A stretch of DNA of 64,000 nucleotides, taken from Leptospira sp. 96542 (GTDB lineage: Bacteria > Spirochaetota > Leptospiria > Leptospirales > Leptospiraceae). The translations under genes were made by a program, and so were the position numbers. The notes under the pieces were generated by a model, which saw only the letters and a list, made by a program, of their open reading frames with translations, did no database searches and had not been told where the DNA came from. Positions 28,419-39,100 of this stretch are shown piece after piece (position 1 is the stretch's first letter; every line of letters begins with the position of its first letter). Location of the stretch: assembly GCA_029310945.1 (NCBI GenBank), contig JARJFC010000017.1:1-64000 (forward strand), in the 5' to 3' direction.

Positions 28419-29718
28419 TGATATTGGATAAATCAAAAAATGTTTTTCTTTTGATAAGGATCCAAAGTAAGGATACAAACGACAAAGAAATGAGTGGAAT
28501 CGCAAAAAGTTCTATGTTTGGAATTTTGGAATAGAATAAGGTAATGAGAAATGCCAAAATAAAAATGGCATTTCGCACTACTTCTGTTCTGCGAGACCAA
28601 CGTTTCATTTCCATGGTTCGATTGATCGAAAACAAACTAAATACAATGATAACTGAAAGTATGGCAAGTGTCGTCATATCGTTCAAATCAAGTTTGGCAA
28701 CTTTCCAAATCACAAGACCTACGATGAGGAGAACCGTTGCCTGCAAAGCCACATAGACCATAACACCAATGGGTGCCTTGGGATTGTATTTTTCTGTGTA
28801 AGCTGGTTCCTTAAATTCATCGTCTTTTGTGCGTAGGTGTTCAGGTTTCCAACCAGGTGGGCCAAAAACAACCATCCAAATATCGCGAAAGGAACGAGAT
28901 TTTTTGATATGATCCCACATCTCTTTATAAACATGTAAATTGACTGTGATCGGGTTGAAGGAGTTCACAGGTTTTGTGAGACCGTAAATGGGTTCGTCTG
29001 TCTCCCATTCGAAACTTTTGAACATTCTATCCCAAATGATAAAGATACCGCCATGGTTTTTGTCTAGATACTTTTTTTGTGTTCCATGGTGGACACGGTG
29101 GTTGGATGGGGTCACCATAAACTCTTCGAAAAATCCCAACTTGCCAACAAACCGAGTGTGAACCAAAAACTGATACACTTTTAAAATGCGATGGCTAAGT
29201 AAAAACATTTCCCAAGGCATTCCAATTACTGCCATTGAAAGATAGTAGGCATATTCAAAAATTCTTTGTAAACCGTTGCCACGGAAAGCAACAGCTAAAT
29301 TCATTTCTTGGGTGGAGTGGTGTGTTACATGGTTTGCCCAAAATAGATTGATTTCGTGGCAATGTCTATGGAACCAATAATAAATAAAATCGGCCAAAAC
29401 CACAGCAAAACTCCAAACACCAAGGGCATACCAATTGATGGAGAACGTATTCGAAAATTGGAAAGGACTAGTGAGTGGAAAAAATTGGTAACCTAGCGAA
29501 AACAAAGAATATCTTTGGTAGACGATATCATAAATATAAAGTGCTCCGATGAGGATTACGACCCCAACGAGTGCAAAAATAACCCCTGTGCTCACATCGG
29601 CAATGAGAACGTTCAACCGGTAATACTCTTTGCCTTTCATGTAGGATACAAAGATCTCGATTCCGATCAGAGCTACCATGACCAAAAAGGCATATTCCAT
29701 AAAAGCGTCACTATTCAT
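28402..29718 (-). CDS. Sterol desaturase / fatty acid hydroxylase superfamily membrane protein
   Basis: A 438-residue di-iron membrane oxygenase. The histidine boxes HRHCH, HVTHH and HRVHH are visible in the central domain, with hydrophobic segments before and after. Members hydroxylate or desaturate lipids or sterols, and the substrate here is unknown. The C-terminal third is a further hydrophobic region of about 130 residues with four or so membrane spans. It is convergent with the LTA-synthase-like gene. Confidence 0.9.
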   Translation of the reverse strand: MNSDAFMEYAFLVMVALIGIEIFVSYMKGKEYYRLNVLIADVSTGVIFALVGVVILIGALYIYDIVYQRYSLFSLGYQFFPLTSPFQFSNTFSINWYALGVWSFAVVLADFIYYWFHRHCHEINLFWANHVTHHSTQEMNLAVAFRGNGLQRIFEYAYYLSMAVIGMPWEMFLLSHRILKVYQFLVHTRFVGKLGFFEEFMVTPSNHRVHHGTQKKYLDKNHGGIFIIWDRMFKSFEWETDEPIYGLTKPVNSFNPITVNLHVYKEMWDHIKKSRSFRDIWMVVFGPPGWKPEHLRTKDDEFKEPAYTEKYNPKAPIGVMVYVALQATVLLIVGLVIWKVAKLDLNDMTTLAILSVIIVFSLFSINRTMEMKRWSRRTEVVRNAIFILAFLITLFYSKIPNIELFAIPLISLSFVSLLWILIKRKTFFDLSNITNSWY

Positions 29719-29934
29719 TGGTGGATATCCCCTCCATATGTACTAGGCTTTGAGAAAGCTCCCCGTGAGTCAATGTGCATTTCGACTAATTTACAATACG
29801 ATCTGGTAACAAAAGAGATTTTAGACTTGTTCAATGGAATGATTCTGCAAGAATTTGAATCATTATAGAAATCCTTGTCCCCGTTCCCCCAAACGAAACA
29901 TTGGTTTATATATAGGGTTTACCTAAAAAATATT

Positions 29935-30993
29935 ATGAAAGAAGAGATTCCCATTCTCAAAGGCAAAACAAAAAAAGAGTTAACTGAACTCTGTGCTTCA
30001 CTTGGTCTCGAAGCCTACCGAGCCTCTCAAATTTATACGGGGATCTATAAGAACCGTTATACGAATATTGACCAATTCACCACACTTTCCAAAGAGGTTC
30101 GAACTGTCTTAAAGGAAAAAACTCTATACCCTGAAATTGAACTGGGGAGAGAACTCATCTCAAAAGATGACGGTACTCGGAAGTTCACTTTTTTTGTGGG
30201 AGAAGGGAAAGAAATTGAAACTGTCTGGATTCCTTCTGGGGATGGTGGTCGCAAAACAATATGTATCTCATCCCAAATTGGTTGTACCCTCAATTGTAAA
30301 TTTTGTGCCACAGGTCTTTTGGAATACAAAGGCAATTTGGCAACTTGGCAAATTCTCGACCAAATTCTCCAGGTGGAAAAGATCGTGGGTGACCGTGCTA
30401 CAAACATCGTCTTTATGGGAATGGGTGAACCGATGCACAATTATTTTTCTGTGATGAAGGCAGCCCATATCCTTCGTGATCAGGATGGGTTTGGTTTGGG
30501 TGCACTCCGGATCACCATTTCCACTGCTGGTGTTACAACAGGTATCAGTCGTTTCATCGAAAACAAAGAACCTTTTAATTTTGCAATATCTCTCAATCAT
30601 CCAAACCCTCGTGCTCGTTCCTCGGTGATGGATGTGAATGACAAACATCCTTTGGAAAAATTGATTGATTCGGCCAAACGGTTCACAAAGGAACTAAACC
30701 GTGCCATTACATTTGAATATGTTATGATCCCTGATGTGAATATGGGCAAAGACAATGCGGAGAGGCTTGCGAAAATTTCGAGGTCGGTGAACAAATGTAA
30801 AATCAACGTCATTCCTCTTAACACCGATTTTACTGGTTGGAGGAGACCAACAGAAGACGAAGTGAACGAATTTATAAGTATTCTAAGATCAAAAACAAAC
30901 GCACCCATTCTGAACAGGCGTAGTCCCGGTCGCGATATCAACGGGGCATGTGGAATGTTGGCGCTAAAAGGAATTAGAAGTGAAACAAATTAA
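29935..30993 (+). CDS. rlmN: 23S rRNA/tRNA adenine-C2 methyltransferase RlmN
   Basis: A radical-SAM enzyme that methylates C2 of A2503 in 23S rRNA and A37 in some tRNAs. The cluster motif CTLNCKFC (C117, C121, C124) binds the 4Fe-4S centre, VFMGMGEP follows, and the C-terminal catalytic cysteine lies in NGACGML (C339). ATG 29935 gives 352 residues, the usual length. The longer in-frame start at 29875 adds an unsupported extension. No clear ribosome-binding site is visible. Confidence 0.95.
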   Translation: MKEEIPILKGKTKKELTELCASLGLEAYRASQIYTGIYKNRYTNIDQFTTLSKEVRTVLKEKTLYPEIELGRELISKDDGTRKFTFFVGEGKEIETVWIPSGDGGRKTICISSQIGCTLNCKFCATGLLEYKGNLATWQILDQILQVEKIVGDRATNIVFMGMGEPMHNYFSVMKAAHILRDQDGFGLGALRITISTAGVTTGISRFIENKEPFNFAISLNHPNPRARSSVMDVNDKHPLEKLIDSAKRFTKELNRAITFEYVMIPDVNMGKDNAERLAKISRSVNKCKINVIPLNTDFTGWRRPTEDEVNEFISILRSKTNAPILNRRSPGRDINGACGMLALKGIRSETN

Positions 30994-31264
30994 TTTAGGA
31001 CTGGTCTTGGTTTCGATTTTTATCCTAACTTCTTGCCAAGACATCGTTGAACAAAAATGCCAATTGGCATGTGAAAAATTTGTCTCTTGCACGGAACAAG
31101 AGTTAAAGATAGAACTTTCAGTAGATGTCAAACGAACGGGTCGGATCCAATGTATGGATGGATGCACCACTCACAATAGTGATATATTGCAGTGTTTTGA
31201 CCAAGAACCGAATTCTTGTAAGGGTTTTGGTGAATGTTTGATTCAAATTGGTACCTTGGAATGA
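30980..31264 (+). CDS. Small Cys-rich lipoprotein
   Basis: A 94-residue protein with a signal ending FILTSC and eight further cysteines in the mature chain. It resembles the short Cys-rich exported proteins seen in Leptospira, which have no known function; an oxidised, disulfide-stabilised fold is likely. Start GTG 30980 lies inside the end of rlmN (14-base overlap), and its stop overlaps the next start as ATGA. Confidence 0.78.
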   Translation: MKQINLGLVLVSIFILTSCQDIVEQKCQLACEKFVSCTEQELKIELSVDVKRTGRIQCMDGCTTHNSDILQCFDQEPNSCKGFGECLIQIGTLE

Positions 31265-32949
31265 AAGAAAATTTAAGCTCTACGCAAAGAATCTTATACA
31301 AACTCATCCTGTTACTCACTTCGCTCCCGGTTCTATTCAGTTTGCCTTTGGATGTAATCGATATTGATAGTGCACAATATGCTGAGATCGCACGAGAAAT
31401 GGCAACCACGGGTGATTTTTTTACATTGGTAGACAATGGCCGTAGGTATTTAGACAAACCAATTTTTACATTTTGGGCAACTGCGAGTTCCTTTAAATTA
31501 TTTGGTATCAACAATATTGCTTTTCGTTTACCTGCTGTTTTTATAAGCCTTTTGTCCGCGTATTCGATTTTTCAGATTAGCCTCCTTATTTGGGGCAAAG
31601 AACGCCAAGCCTATTTAACATCCATTTTCTATTTGATTGCACCAGGTTTTTTTGCGATGGTTGTGGATCCTAAAATCGATGTTTATTTAACTGCTTTCCT
31701 TGTTTTCACGTATCATTTTTATTATTTGGGTCGAAAAGCAAATCCTAACTATTATTATATGATGTATCTAATGATGTCACTTGGTTTTATAACCAAAGGT
31801 CCAATTAGTGTGGTGATACCTGCAATTTCCATTGGTGGAGATATTTTATTTCGCAGGGACTGGGCATTACTCCGTTCGATGAAATTGCCTACTGGTTTAA
31901 TTGTTTTATTTTCTTTTCCTGCATTTTGGTGTGTGTTATTGTATAAGGGTTTTAATTCTTACGGCCCAACTTTTTTCCTTTGGATCCAATCCTTCGGTCG
32001 GTTTTACAAAGACATTTACGATATTAAGTTCGATCCTTTTTATTTTTATAAATCCTTTTTGTGGGCATTTTTTAGTGGAGTGCTTCCTTTAATCGTTTAT
32101 ATATCTTTTCACACATACCAGTACATTCGTTTCATTGGCTGGCGGGAACTATTCCGTAAGGTAAAAAATAACGAATATAGACAAATGGATTTTGTAGTTC
32201 CATTTTGGGTTTTTTTATTTTTGTTTTTGATTTCTTTTTCAAGATACCCATTGCCGCAATACACTTACTGGGTATTGCCAGGGGCGGCTTTATTTTTTGG
32301 CAAAATTTTGGAAGAAAGTCTATTTGGATCTGTTGTCAAACGCATGCGCCCAAGTTTCCTTGTGGCAGGCCTTGTGTATTTGGCTGGGTTCTTTATCTTA
32401 CCTAGTTTTGTGGCCGAAGCGGGTGTGCTCTATTATTTATTCGGTGTCCTTGGTCTTATTTTGATTCTTTTGTTAGCCCAAAGGATCCCTTTGGAAATTC
32501 TTGTCACGGTCATTGGGGCCGTGGTATTTTTTTCATCCATTTGTTTATTTTACTACCCCATCCTCACGGGCTACCAACCTTCCAAAGAGATGGGAAAGCT
32601 GATCAGAGAACTCGAACCAAACGAACCCATTTTGTATTTGTTTGGAATCTCCAATTCGAAACGGTCGTTTTCTTTTTATTCGGAAAGATACATCCGAAAT
32701 CTCTATGATCGTGGTAAACTAGAAACTCTTTGGTCGAAGAAACCAGAAAGGTTGGTGGTTCTCCCTTCCGACAAAATGGATCTCCTTTTGGAAATGGCAG
32801 GTCCTGGTTACGAAATAGTGCCAGTTTTGGAGAAGGATTCGTACAAAGTGGCCACTCCAGGCAAAGATTTTATCAATAAAGAGACTAGACCTCGCGCAAT
32901 TAGCAAAATTTCTTTGATTTGGTTGAAAAAAACCAAAGGGAAATCCTAA
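31261..32949 (+). CDS. GT39/ArnT-like membrane glycosyltransferase
   Basis: A 562-residue polytopic protein with about 11-12 membrane segments. The first extracytoplasmic loop has IDSAQYAEIAREM and RRYLDKPI, the acidic and KP motifs of dolichyl-phosphate-mannosyltransferase or ArnT-type GT-C enzymes. These move sugars from polyprenyl phosphate to lipid A or proteins. The acceptor is unknown. ATG 31261 overlaps the upstream TGA, indicating coupled translation with the Cys-rich lipoprotein. Confidence 0.85.
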   Translation: MKENLSSTQRILYKLILLLTSLPVLFSLPLDVIDIDSAQYAEIAREMATTGDFFTLVDNGRRYLDKPIFTFWATASSFKLFGINNIAFRLPAVFISLLSAYSIFQISLLIWGKERQAYLTSIFYLIAPGFFAMVVDPKIDVYLTAFLVFTYHFYYLGRKANPNYYYMMYLMMSLGFITKGPISVVIPAISIGGDILFRRDWALLRSMKLPTGLIVLFSFPAFWCVLLYKGFNSYGPTFFLWIQSFGRFYKDIYDIKFDPFYFYKSFLWAFFSGVLPLIVYISFHTYQYIRFIGWRELFRKVKNNEYRQMDFVVPFWVFLFLFLISFSRYPLPQYTYWVLPGAALFFGKILEESLFGSVVKRMRPSFLVAGLVYLAGFFILPSFVAEAGVLYYLFGVLGLILILLLAQRIPLEILVTVIGAVVFFSSICLFYYPILTGYQPSKEMGKLIRELEPNEPILYLFGISNSKRSFSFYSERYIRNLYDRGKLETLWSKKPERLVVLPSDKMDLLLEMAGPGYEIVPVLEKDSYKVATPGKDFINKETRPRAISKISLIWLKKTKGKS

Positions 32950-32997
32950 AAAAATACGAAAGTATTACTAGGCTAAATTGTGTAAGTCTGGTTTTTA

Positions 32998-33032
32998 GGG
33001 CCCTTTGATCTAAAGTCGGGGCCTTTTTTTTT
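32998..33032 (+). terminator. Intrinsic terminator after the glycosyltransferase gene
   Basis: A G/C-rich stem (GGCCC near 32999-33003 with GGGCC at 33018-33022) is followed by a run of nine or so T residues. It lies 50 bases after the glycosyltransferase stop and ends the rlmN operon. The remaining gap to 33172 shows nothing further that I can support. Confidence 0.8.
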
Positions 33033-33172
33033 CCCTCGTCTGATTTGGACTGATTCCAAAATTTTTCTAATTCCATTACAACTTTCGATTTCTACGAAAA
33101 AAATAATTCTAATTTTGGAAATTTCTTTCAAGAATTCAGAAATTATTTTCTTCTACTATACTGATTGTCGTC

Positions 33173-35173
33173 ATGAAAAGTTTAAAATACATCCTTGGTC
33201 TCTATGCATTTGTATCCATCCTTGTTCTGTCCTTTGTTGTTTCGGGGCTCATTCTTTATTTGAACTGGAATTTACTGGTCAAAGTGTACAGGGGGGAGAT
33301 GGAGAATGCTGGCAAATCTGCCATGGCAGAGCTCAGCACATATTATAAGTCACAAATTCGGATTTCTGGTATCCTCGCCAAACAACGTGAGATCATAGAT
33401 TCTTTCCAAACAGGCAAGTCCGAATTCGCAACCAAAATTCTCGTAGAAATGATGGAGGATGCGAGTGGAGAGTATGAAAACATATTCCTTTCAAAACCCA
33501 CCCAAAATGCAGTCATTTTTGCCGCAGGCATTCCCAGATCCATAGGCTACCAAATGGAAAAAGAAAAGGTTGGTGACCATGTCGTTCTTGCTTTAGAAAA
33601 AAAAATACATATTGGTTCTGTACAGGAATCTCCCATTACGGGGCTACCTGTGAGCCTAATCTCATACCCGATTATAGACAAAGGACAGGTCATTGGGATC
33701 CTTTGGATCGCCCTCAATTTGGAACAGGTTTCCAAACGAATGGCGGATGGAATCCATATTGGTTCCACAGGTCATATCACAGCCATCACGACAAAAGGTG
33801 TGATTTTTGCCGATGTAGACAAATCCAAAATTCTAAAAGTTGATTTGAGTAAAATCCCCGAGGCCAAACCCGTTCTCGCAGCGAGTGACGGTGCCTTTTT
33901 CGAATATACGGAAAATGGAAAGGATTTTACGTTTCTTGTCAAACGATTGGATGAGTGGCAGACCATCATCGGTGTTGTATTGCCAAAAGAAGATATGGTA
34001 ACCGACTTTGTAAAGGTTGCCATCATCGCAAGCATAGCAGTCTTTTTCATTAGCTTACTTGTGGTGCTTGGGATTTTTACTTTTTTACGAAAACGTTTAT
34101 TACCTTTGGAAAGTTCAGGTAAAATTTTAGACAAAATGGCTTTTGGTGATTTAACAGAGTCCCTCGTTGCGATGCATAATGATGAGATCGGTCGAATGAA
34201 TCTATCACTCAATCGGTTCATTAAAAGCATTCGTTCTTCCCTGAGCGAAATACAAACGGTAACAGACGAAATCACCGCATCTTCACAATCGTTAAGTGAG
34301 TCGTCTGCTTCGTTTTCCGATATGGCGCAAGGAACAGCGGCCTCTTCAGAGGAAATTTCTGCCACCACGGAAGAAGTTGTGGCGAGTATGGAAAGTTCTG
34401 CTGCGTCCACAGAAAAACAGCACCAAAACATCATGGAGTTCCATGGTAAAATCATGGAACTCTCTAAAGGTTCGAACCAAATTGAAAAAGACACACAGGC
34501 TGCCCTTGCCAATACCCAAAATATTACCAAACAAGCCAAAAGGGGAGGTGAGTCATTGAACCAAATGCGAGATGTGATTGCCGTCATTTTGGAATCTTCT
34601 AGTGAGATGAGAGAGGTCATTGGTATCATTGATGAGATTGCGGAACAAACTAGTTTACTCGCTTTGAACGCAGCCATTGAGGCCGCAAGGGCAGGGGAAG
34701 CAGGGCGCGGATTTGCCGTTGTCGCTGAGGAAATTTCCAAACTTTCTGAAAAAACGGCTCATTCCATCCAATCCATAGAAGAGATGATCACGAAGAATAG
34801 TAGGGAACTGGAATCGGGTGCAAGTGGCATTCGTTCCTCTGCAGATCTTTTGAACCATATCATCCAAGACATTGCCGAGGTAGAAACGGTCATGAATCGG
34901 CTGTCTCTTGCCACAAAATCACAATTGGAGTACAATAAGGAAGTGGATGAACGTTCTGGGCTCGTGGGGCAAGAATCAGAATCGATCCGAACCTCTATGG
35001 AAGAACAAAAAAGAGCGATGCACCAAATCGCAGAGTCCGTAGCTGGGATCAACCACGAGACAATGCATATTGCCCAAGGTTCTGAAGTGGTGGCTTCCTC
35101 TTCCAAAAAACTCTCCATGGCTGCAGAAACTTTGCGGGCAATCACGCAAAGATTTAAAATTGGAACTGATTGA
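33173..35173 (+). CDS. Methyl-accepting chemotaxis protein
   Basis: A 666-residue receptor. Two membrane segments (about residues 10-30 and 285-310) flank a periplasmic sensor of roughly 250 residues that looks like a dCache-type domain. A HAMP domain follows, then a long signalling helix with the conserved hairpin tip EQTSLLALNAAIEAARAGEA and GRGFAVVAEE. It passes ligand signals to CheA/CheW for taxis. The ligand is unknown. Several Ser-rich repeats flank the tip, typical of the adaptation helices. Confidence 0.95.
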   Translation: MKSLKYILGLYAFVSILVLSFVVSGLILYLNWNLLVKVYRGEMENAGKSAMAELSTYYKSQIRISGILAKQREIIDSFQTGKSEFATKILVEMMEDASGEYENIFLSKPTQNAVIFAAGIPRSIGYQMEKEKVGDHVVLALEKKIHIGSVQESPITGLPVSLISYPIIDKGQVIGILWIALNLEQVSKRMADGIHIGSTGHITAITTKGVIFADVDKSKILKVDLSKIPEAKPVLAASDGAFFEYTENGKDFTFLVKRLDEWQTIIGVVLPKEDMVTDFVKVAIIASIAVFFISLLVVLGIFTFLRKRLLPLESSGKILDKMAFGDLTESLVAMHNDEIGRMNLSLNRFIKSIRSSLSEIQTVTDEITASSQSLSESSASFSDMAQGTAASSEEISATTEEVVASMESSAASTEKQHQNIMEFHGKIMELSKGSNQIEKDTQAALANTQNITKQAKRGGESLNQMRDVIAVILESSSEMREVIGIIDEIAEQTSLLALNAAIEAARAGEAGRGFAVVAEEISKLSEKTAHSIQSIEEMITKNSRELESGASGIRSSADLLNHIIQDIAEVETVMNRLSLATKSQLEYNKEVDERSGLVGQESESIRTSMEEQKRAMHQIAESVAGINHETMHIAQGSEVVASSSKKLSMAAETLRAITQRFKIGTD

Positions 35174-35220
35174 GGTGGGATTGATTCCTATAGTAAATCA
35201 TCTAATATTATCTATATTCG

Positions 35221-35242
35221 TACATTCAAATTTTTGAATGTA
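35221..35242. promoter_or_regulatory. 10-bp inverted repeat ahead of the act operon
   Basis: TACATTCAAA and TTTGAATGTA are perfect complements separated by two bases, and T-rich stretches follow. It could terminate the chemoreceptor transcript or act as an operator for the act operon, whose first gene starts 175 bases later. The rest of 35174-35416 is T-rich and shows no gene. Confidence 0.45.
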
Positions 35243-35416
35243 TTCTGTTTTTTTGTCTTTTTGAGACTTAGAATCAATTGTATCCTCAATCTGAACATTT
35301 TTCATTATGTCTCTTTTCTTCTTTTTTGCACTCAAAAACCCTTACATACTTGCTTTTTTTCTTATTTTACCTTTCCTTGTCAGAAGACAGTGTAAACGGA
35401 TTCAGGAAATCTGCGA

Positions 35417-35929
35417 ATGAATATAAAAATACTCAAGATCTCTGTGCCTATCGTTGCGATAGCAGCGCTAGCATATTTGATTTTTTCACCTAGCCGTTAT
35501 GTGGGCTATTCACCCGACCAACCAATCCCCTTCAACCATAAGATACATGCAGGCGATAACAAAATCGATTGTAAGTATTGCCATACCGGTGTTGAAAATT
35601 CTGCGCATGCGACCATTCCGCCAAGTTCGACTTGTATGAACTGCCACAAGTTAGGTGGGGTCGCAGCGAAACAAGAACACGTAAAATGGTTAGTTGAACA
35701 ATACGATAATAACAAACCAGTTCCATGGGTGAAGGTTCATGACCAACCTGATTTCGTATATTTTAACCATTCACGCCACGTACAACGAGGAGTGGATTGT
35801 TCACAATGCCATGGCAATATGGCGGAAATGGTAAAGGTTAGACAAAGTAAATCTCTCAATATGGGATTTTGTGTCGACTGCCACAGAGAGAACAATGCAC
35901 CGAATGATTGTTCCACTTGTCACAGGTAA
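35417..35929 (+). CDS. actA: Alternative complex III pentaheme cytochrome c ActA
   Basis: A 170-residue protein anchored by one N-terminal hydrophobic segment. Five CxxCH haem sites are visible (CKYCH, CMNCH, CSQCH, CVDCH, CSTCH), which is the haem number known for ActA. Distal His residues of the FNHKIHAG and FNHSRHVQ type complete the multihaem fold. It passes electrons within the quinol:cytochrome c oxidoreductase. It is the first gene of the act operon. Confidence 0.95.
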   Translation: MNIKILKISVPIVAIAALAYLIFSPSRYVGYSPDQPIPFNHKIHAGDNKIDCKYCHTGVENSAHATIPPSSTCMNCHKLGGVAAKQEHVKWLVEQYDNNKPVPWVKVHDQPDFVYFNHSRHVQRGVDCSQCHGNMAEMVKVRQSKSLNMGFCVDCHRENNAPNDCSTCHR

Positions 35930-35950
35930 TCGGGAGATCTGAACAAAGCT

Positions 35951-38900
35951 ATGATGAAAGACGATAACTTCCAGAAAGAAAAAAAAGCACATTGGCAATC
36001 TTATGAACTCCGAGGCACGTCCAGAGAGAAACAACTAAAGAACCAAGAGTTTTACACCTCACCAGATCCTTTGATCGCAAAGATTAAAAAAGGTGATTTT
36101 GACCGTAAAACATTCCTTAAATTTATGGGTGCTTCTGTTGTAATGACAACCGTTGGTTGTGTACAAAAACCAGCAGAAAAAATCCTTCCTTATGTTGACC
36201 TTAATATTAAAAATCCAGAAACTCTGGATATCGAAGAACAGTATGATTTTGTAAAACATGGTCATTCTTATCACTATGCATCTGTTTGCGGAGGTTGTTC
36301 TGTTGGTTGTGGTGTGCTTGTAAAAGCGCGAGACGGGCGGCCTTTGAAACTCGAAGGTAACCCAAGCCACCCAATTTCAGAAGGTGCACTTTGTGCTTCT
36401 GGCCAAGCATCCATTTTTGATTTGTATGATGCTGACAGAGCAAAGGAACCACAACAAATCATTGAAGGGAAACCAAAATCAAGCGATTGGTTTGTTTTGG
36501 ATAAAGATGTAAAAGAGAAACTAGCGGCAAACAAAGGTAAAACGATTGTTGTTACAAAACCGCTTACATCTCCTTCTGCGAGTGAAATCGTAAATGAATT
36601 TTTAAAATCAGTGGGTGGTGGTAAACACTTAGAAGTTTCTTTTGCTTCTTCTGACGATGCCATCTCAATTGCGCAAGAAAAATCGTATGGCAAAGCAGTG
36701 GTTCCGAACTATCACTTTGACAAAGCGAAGGTTATACTTTCCATCGACTGTGATTTTTTAAACCATGTTCCCTACCACAATGGTTTTTCTAAACGCCGCG
36801 ACCTACAGAAAGACTCTAAGTCTTTCAATACATTCATTGCTGCTGAAACCCATCCATCCATGACAGGGACCAATGCGGACCAAAGGGTTCCGTTGAAACC
36901 AGGTGACCAACGAAAGTTTGCCCTTACTGTTGCAAAAGCTCTCTCCGATTTGGGAGTGGGTGGAGCCACAGGTGTTTCTGGGATTGATGTAGAAAAAACA
37001 GCTATTGAACTCGGAATTTCCAAAGAAGTCATCCTAAAAACAGCAACAGCTCTTGCTAAGGCAAAGGGCGAATCCCTTGTCGTTGCTGGTGGATCGAGCG
37101 CACAAACTGCCGATGCAGTGGATCTACAAATCGCTGTGAACATGCTCAATAGTATGCTCGGCAACGATGGTAAAACTGTGGATCCTGGCAATTCCTTGAA
37201 GGACGGTAAGACAAACCACCAAGCCAATTTGGATGCCCTTGCAAAGGATCTGAAAGAAACCAAAGCAGGAGTTGTTATTCTTTTTGGTGTGAACCCAGTT
37301 TATGAAGCACCAAACGGGGAAGATTGGAAAAAACTACTGCACCAAGCGGCGCAAGTGGTTTCCGTTTCTGACCGTGCGGATGAAACAACCCTTGCCTCCA
37401 ATTGGTTGGCTCCGGTTTCTCATTTCCTTGAGTCTTGGGGGGATTCGGAAGCTGTTTCTGGCATCGTTTCCATCCAACAACCAACCATCCGACCACTTTT
37501 TAGTTCCCGATCGTTTGAGGACTCTCTCATTGTTTGGGCTGGTGGTAGTTTGGCCGGTGCCACTTCACTCTATGAATATCTAAAATCAAAGTATTCCAAA
37601 AAAACGAATTGGGAAGACTTGCTCCGAAAGGGAGTCCTTGTCACTGGCAATCCGAAGTCGGACAAAGGTGCACGGGGTTTCCGCGGGGCAATCGCTCCTC
37701 TCATCCCATCAAAACCAGGGCTTTCCCTTTCTCTCTATGAAAGCACAGCCCTCGGTCGTGGCGAAAGAGCAAACAATTCCCAACTGCAAGAATTACCAGA
37801 TCCAGTGTCCAAAGTTACCTGGGACAATTATGTTGCCATTAGCCCACAATACTCTCGTTCGTCGGGAATCAAGTTGAATGACGTGGTGACTGTCACTGTT
37901 GGATCCGAGTCATTTGAACTCCCAGCTCTTGTACAACCAGGTCTCCACCCAGAAGCGGTTGGAATTGCACTTGGTTATGGAAGGACAGCAGTGGGTGAGA
38001 TTGGAAACGGTGTGGGTAAAAACGCAAACAATTTGGCTGGTCTCTTTAACGGTAGTTTTGTGTATTCTGGTTTACCAGTGACACTCTCTCCTACTGGTAA
38101 AAAATACAAATTGGCCACCACCCAAGACCACCATATGATGAGCCCTGGGCTTATGATGGGTGTGGAATGGAAAGAAAGACCTCTCATCATTTCCGCAAAA
38201 TTGGAAGAATATTCCAAAAATCCTAGTGCGAACATCCCCGAACCAGAGATTCCAAAAATCCTTGTGGATGGAAAACTCACTCGTGCCCAAGGTGCGAACG
38301 CACCATCCGACCAACCAGGAAGCCAATTTGCCTACCCCGGTTATAAATGGGGTATGGCGGTTGACCTAACTTCTTGCAGTGGTTGCGGGGCTTGTGTGGT
38401 TGCTTGTAACATCGAAAATAACGTTCCGATGGTAGGACGAGATGAAGTGCGAATGGGTCGTGAGATGCATTGGCTCCGTATCGATCGTTACTACATTGGT
38501 GATCCAGAAAAACCAGAGTCATTGGAAATTGCGCACCAACCACTCATGTGCCAACATTGTGACAACGCTCCTTGTGAGACAGTTTGCCCAGTGGCTGCAA
38601 CGGTGCATAGTTCGGAAGGAACCAACGATATGGTGTACAACCGTTGTGTGGGAACACGTTATTGTTCGAACAACTGTCCGTACAAAGTTCGCAGGTTCAA
38701 CTGGTTGGAACACTGGAATGAACACGATATGCTTGGAAATAGCACATACACTTTCAAAGCCCGTCCTCCACGTAACCTAGGCTTAAACCCTGAGGTGACC
38801 GTTCGATCGAGAGGGGTAATGGAAAAATGTAACTTCTGTGCTTCCCGAGTGGCTGAGAAAAAAATCCAAGCCAAGAACGAAGGCCGCACACTCCGCGATG

Positions 38901-39082
38901 GAGAAGTGAAGGCAGCGTGTGAACAAACTTGTTCTTCAGGAGCGATTGTTTTCGGAAACGTAAACGATCCAGAATCGAGAGTAGCAAAACTTTTAAAAGA
39001 TCCTAGATCTTATAAACTTTTAGAATACTTAAACATCGGACCTGCCGTGAATTATTTATCACGCGTTCGAAACAACGTATAA
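35951..39082 (+). CDS. actB: Alternative complex III Fe-S/molybdopterin-like subunit ActB
   Basis: A 1043-residue fusion. Residues up to about 770 resemble a molybdopterin oxidoreductase large subunit, which in characterised ACIII lacks the cofactor. Residues about 790-1000 form a four-cluster ferredoxin domain with CSGCGACVVAC (near 809-819), CQHCDNAPC, RYCSNNCPY and CNFC. Near the start DRKTFLKFMG resembles a Tat signal with Arg-Lys instead of twin arginine, and VGC ends the hydrophobic stretch. The start is ATG 35951 or the adjacent ATG 35954. Confidence 0.94.
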   Translation: MMKDDNFQKEKKAHWQSYELRGTSREKQLKNQEFYTSPDPLIAKIKKGDFDRKTFLKFMGASVVMTTVGCVQKPAEKILPYVDLNIKNPETLDIEEQYDFVKHGHSYHYASVCGGCSVGCGVLVKARDGRPLKLEGNPSHPISEGALCASGQASIFDLYDADRAKEPQQIIEGKPKSSDWFVLDKDVKEKLAANKGKTIVVTKPLTSPSASEIVNEFLKSVGGGKHLEVSFASSDDAISIAQEKSYGKAVVPNYHFDKAKVILSIDCDFLNHVPYHNGFSKRRDLQKDSKSFNTFIAAETHPSMTGTNADQRVPLKPGDQRKFALTVAKALSDLGVGGATGVSGIDVEKTAIELGISKEVILKTATALAKAKGESLVVAGGSSAQTADAVDLQIAVNMLNSMLGNDGKTVDPGNSLKDGKTNHQANLDALAKDLKETKAGVVILFGVNPVYEAPNGEDWKKLLHQAAQVVSVSDRADETTLASNWLAPVSHFLESWGDSEAVSGIVSIQQPTIRPLFSSRSFEDSLIVWAGGSLAGATSLYEYLKSKYSKKTNWEDLLRKGVLVTGNPKSDKGARGFRGAIAPLIPSKPGLSLSLYESTALGRGERANNSQLQELPDPVSKVTWDNYVAISPQYSRSSGIKLNDVVTVTVGSESFELPALVQPGLHPEAVGIALGYGRTAVGEIGNGVGKNANNLAGLFNGSFVYSGLPVTLSPTGKKYKLATTQDHHMMSPGLMMGVEWKERPLIISAKLEEYSKNPSANIPEPEIPKILVDGKLTRAQGANAPSDQPGSQFAYPGYKWGMAVDLTSCSGCGACVVACNIENNVPMVGRDEVRMGREMHWLRIDRYYIGDPEKPESLEIAHQPLMCQHCDNAPCETVCPVAATVHSSEGTNDMVYNRCVGTRYCSNNCPYKVRRFNWLEHWNEHDMLGNSTYTFKARPPRNLGLNPEVTVRSRGVMEKCNFCASRVAEKKIQAKNEGRTLRDGEVKAACEQTCSSGAIVFGNVNDPESRVAKLLKDPRSYKLLEYLNIGPAVNYLSRVRNNV

Positions 39083-39100
39083 CAGGGAGAACACGCTATA

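Noticed and set aside
29838..29864. 8-bp inverted repeat (AATGATTC / GAATCATT) between the hydroxylase and rlmN genes
   Set aside because: Long loop, no matching promoter elements and no T-run; could arise by chance in AT-rich DNA.
33772..34740. 322-residue minus-strand frame opposite the chemoreceptor
   Set aside because: It is a shadow of the repetitive Ser/Ala/Glu-rich receptor coding strand; no start site or family motif supports it.
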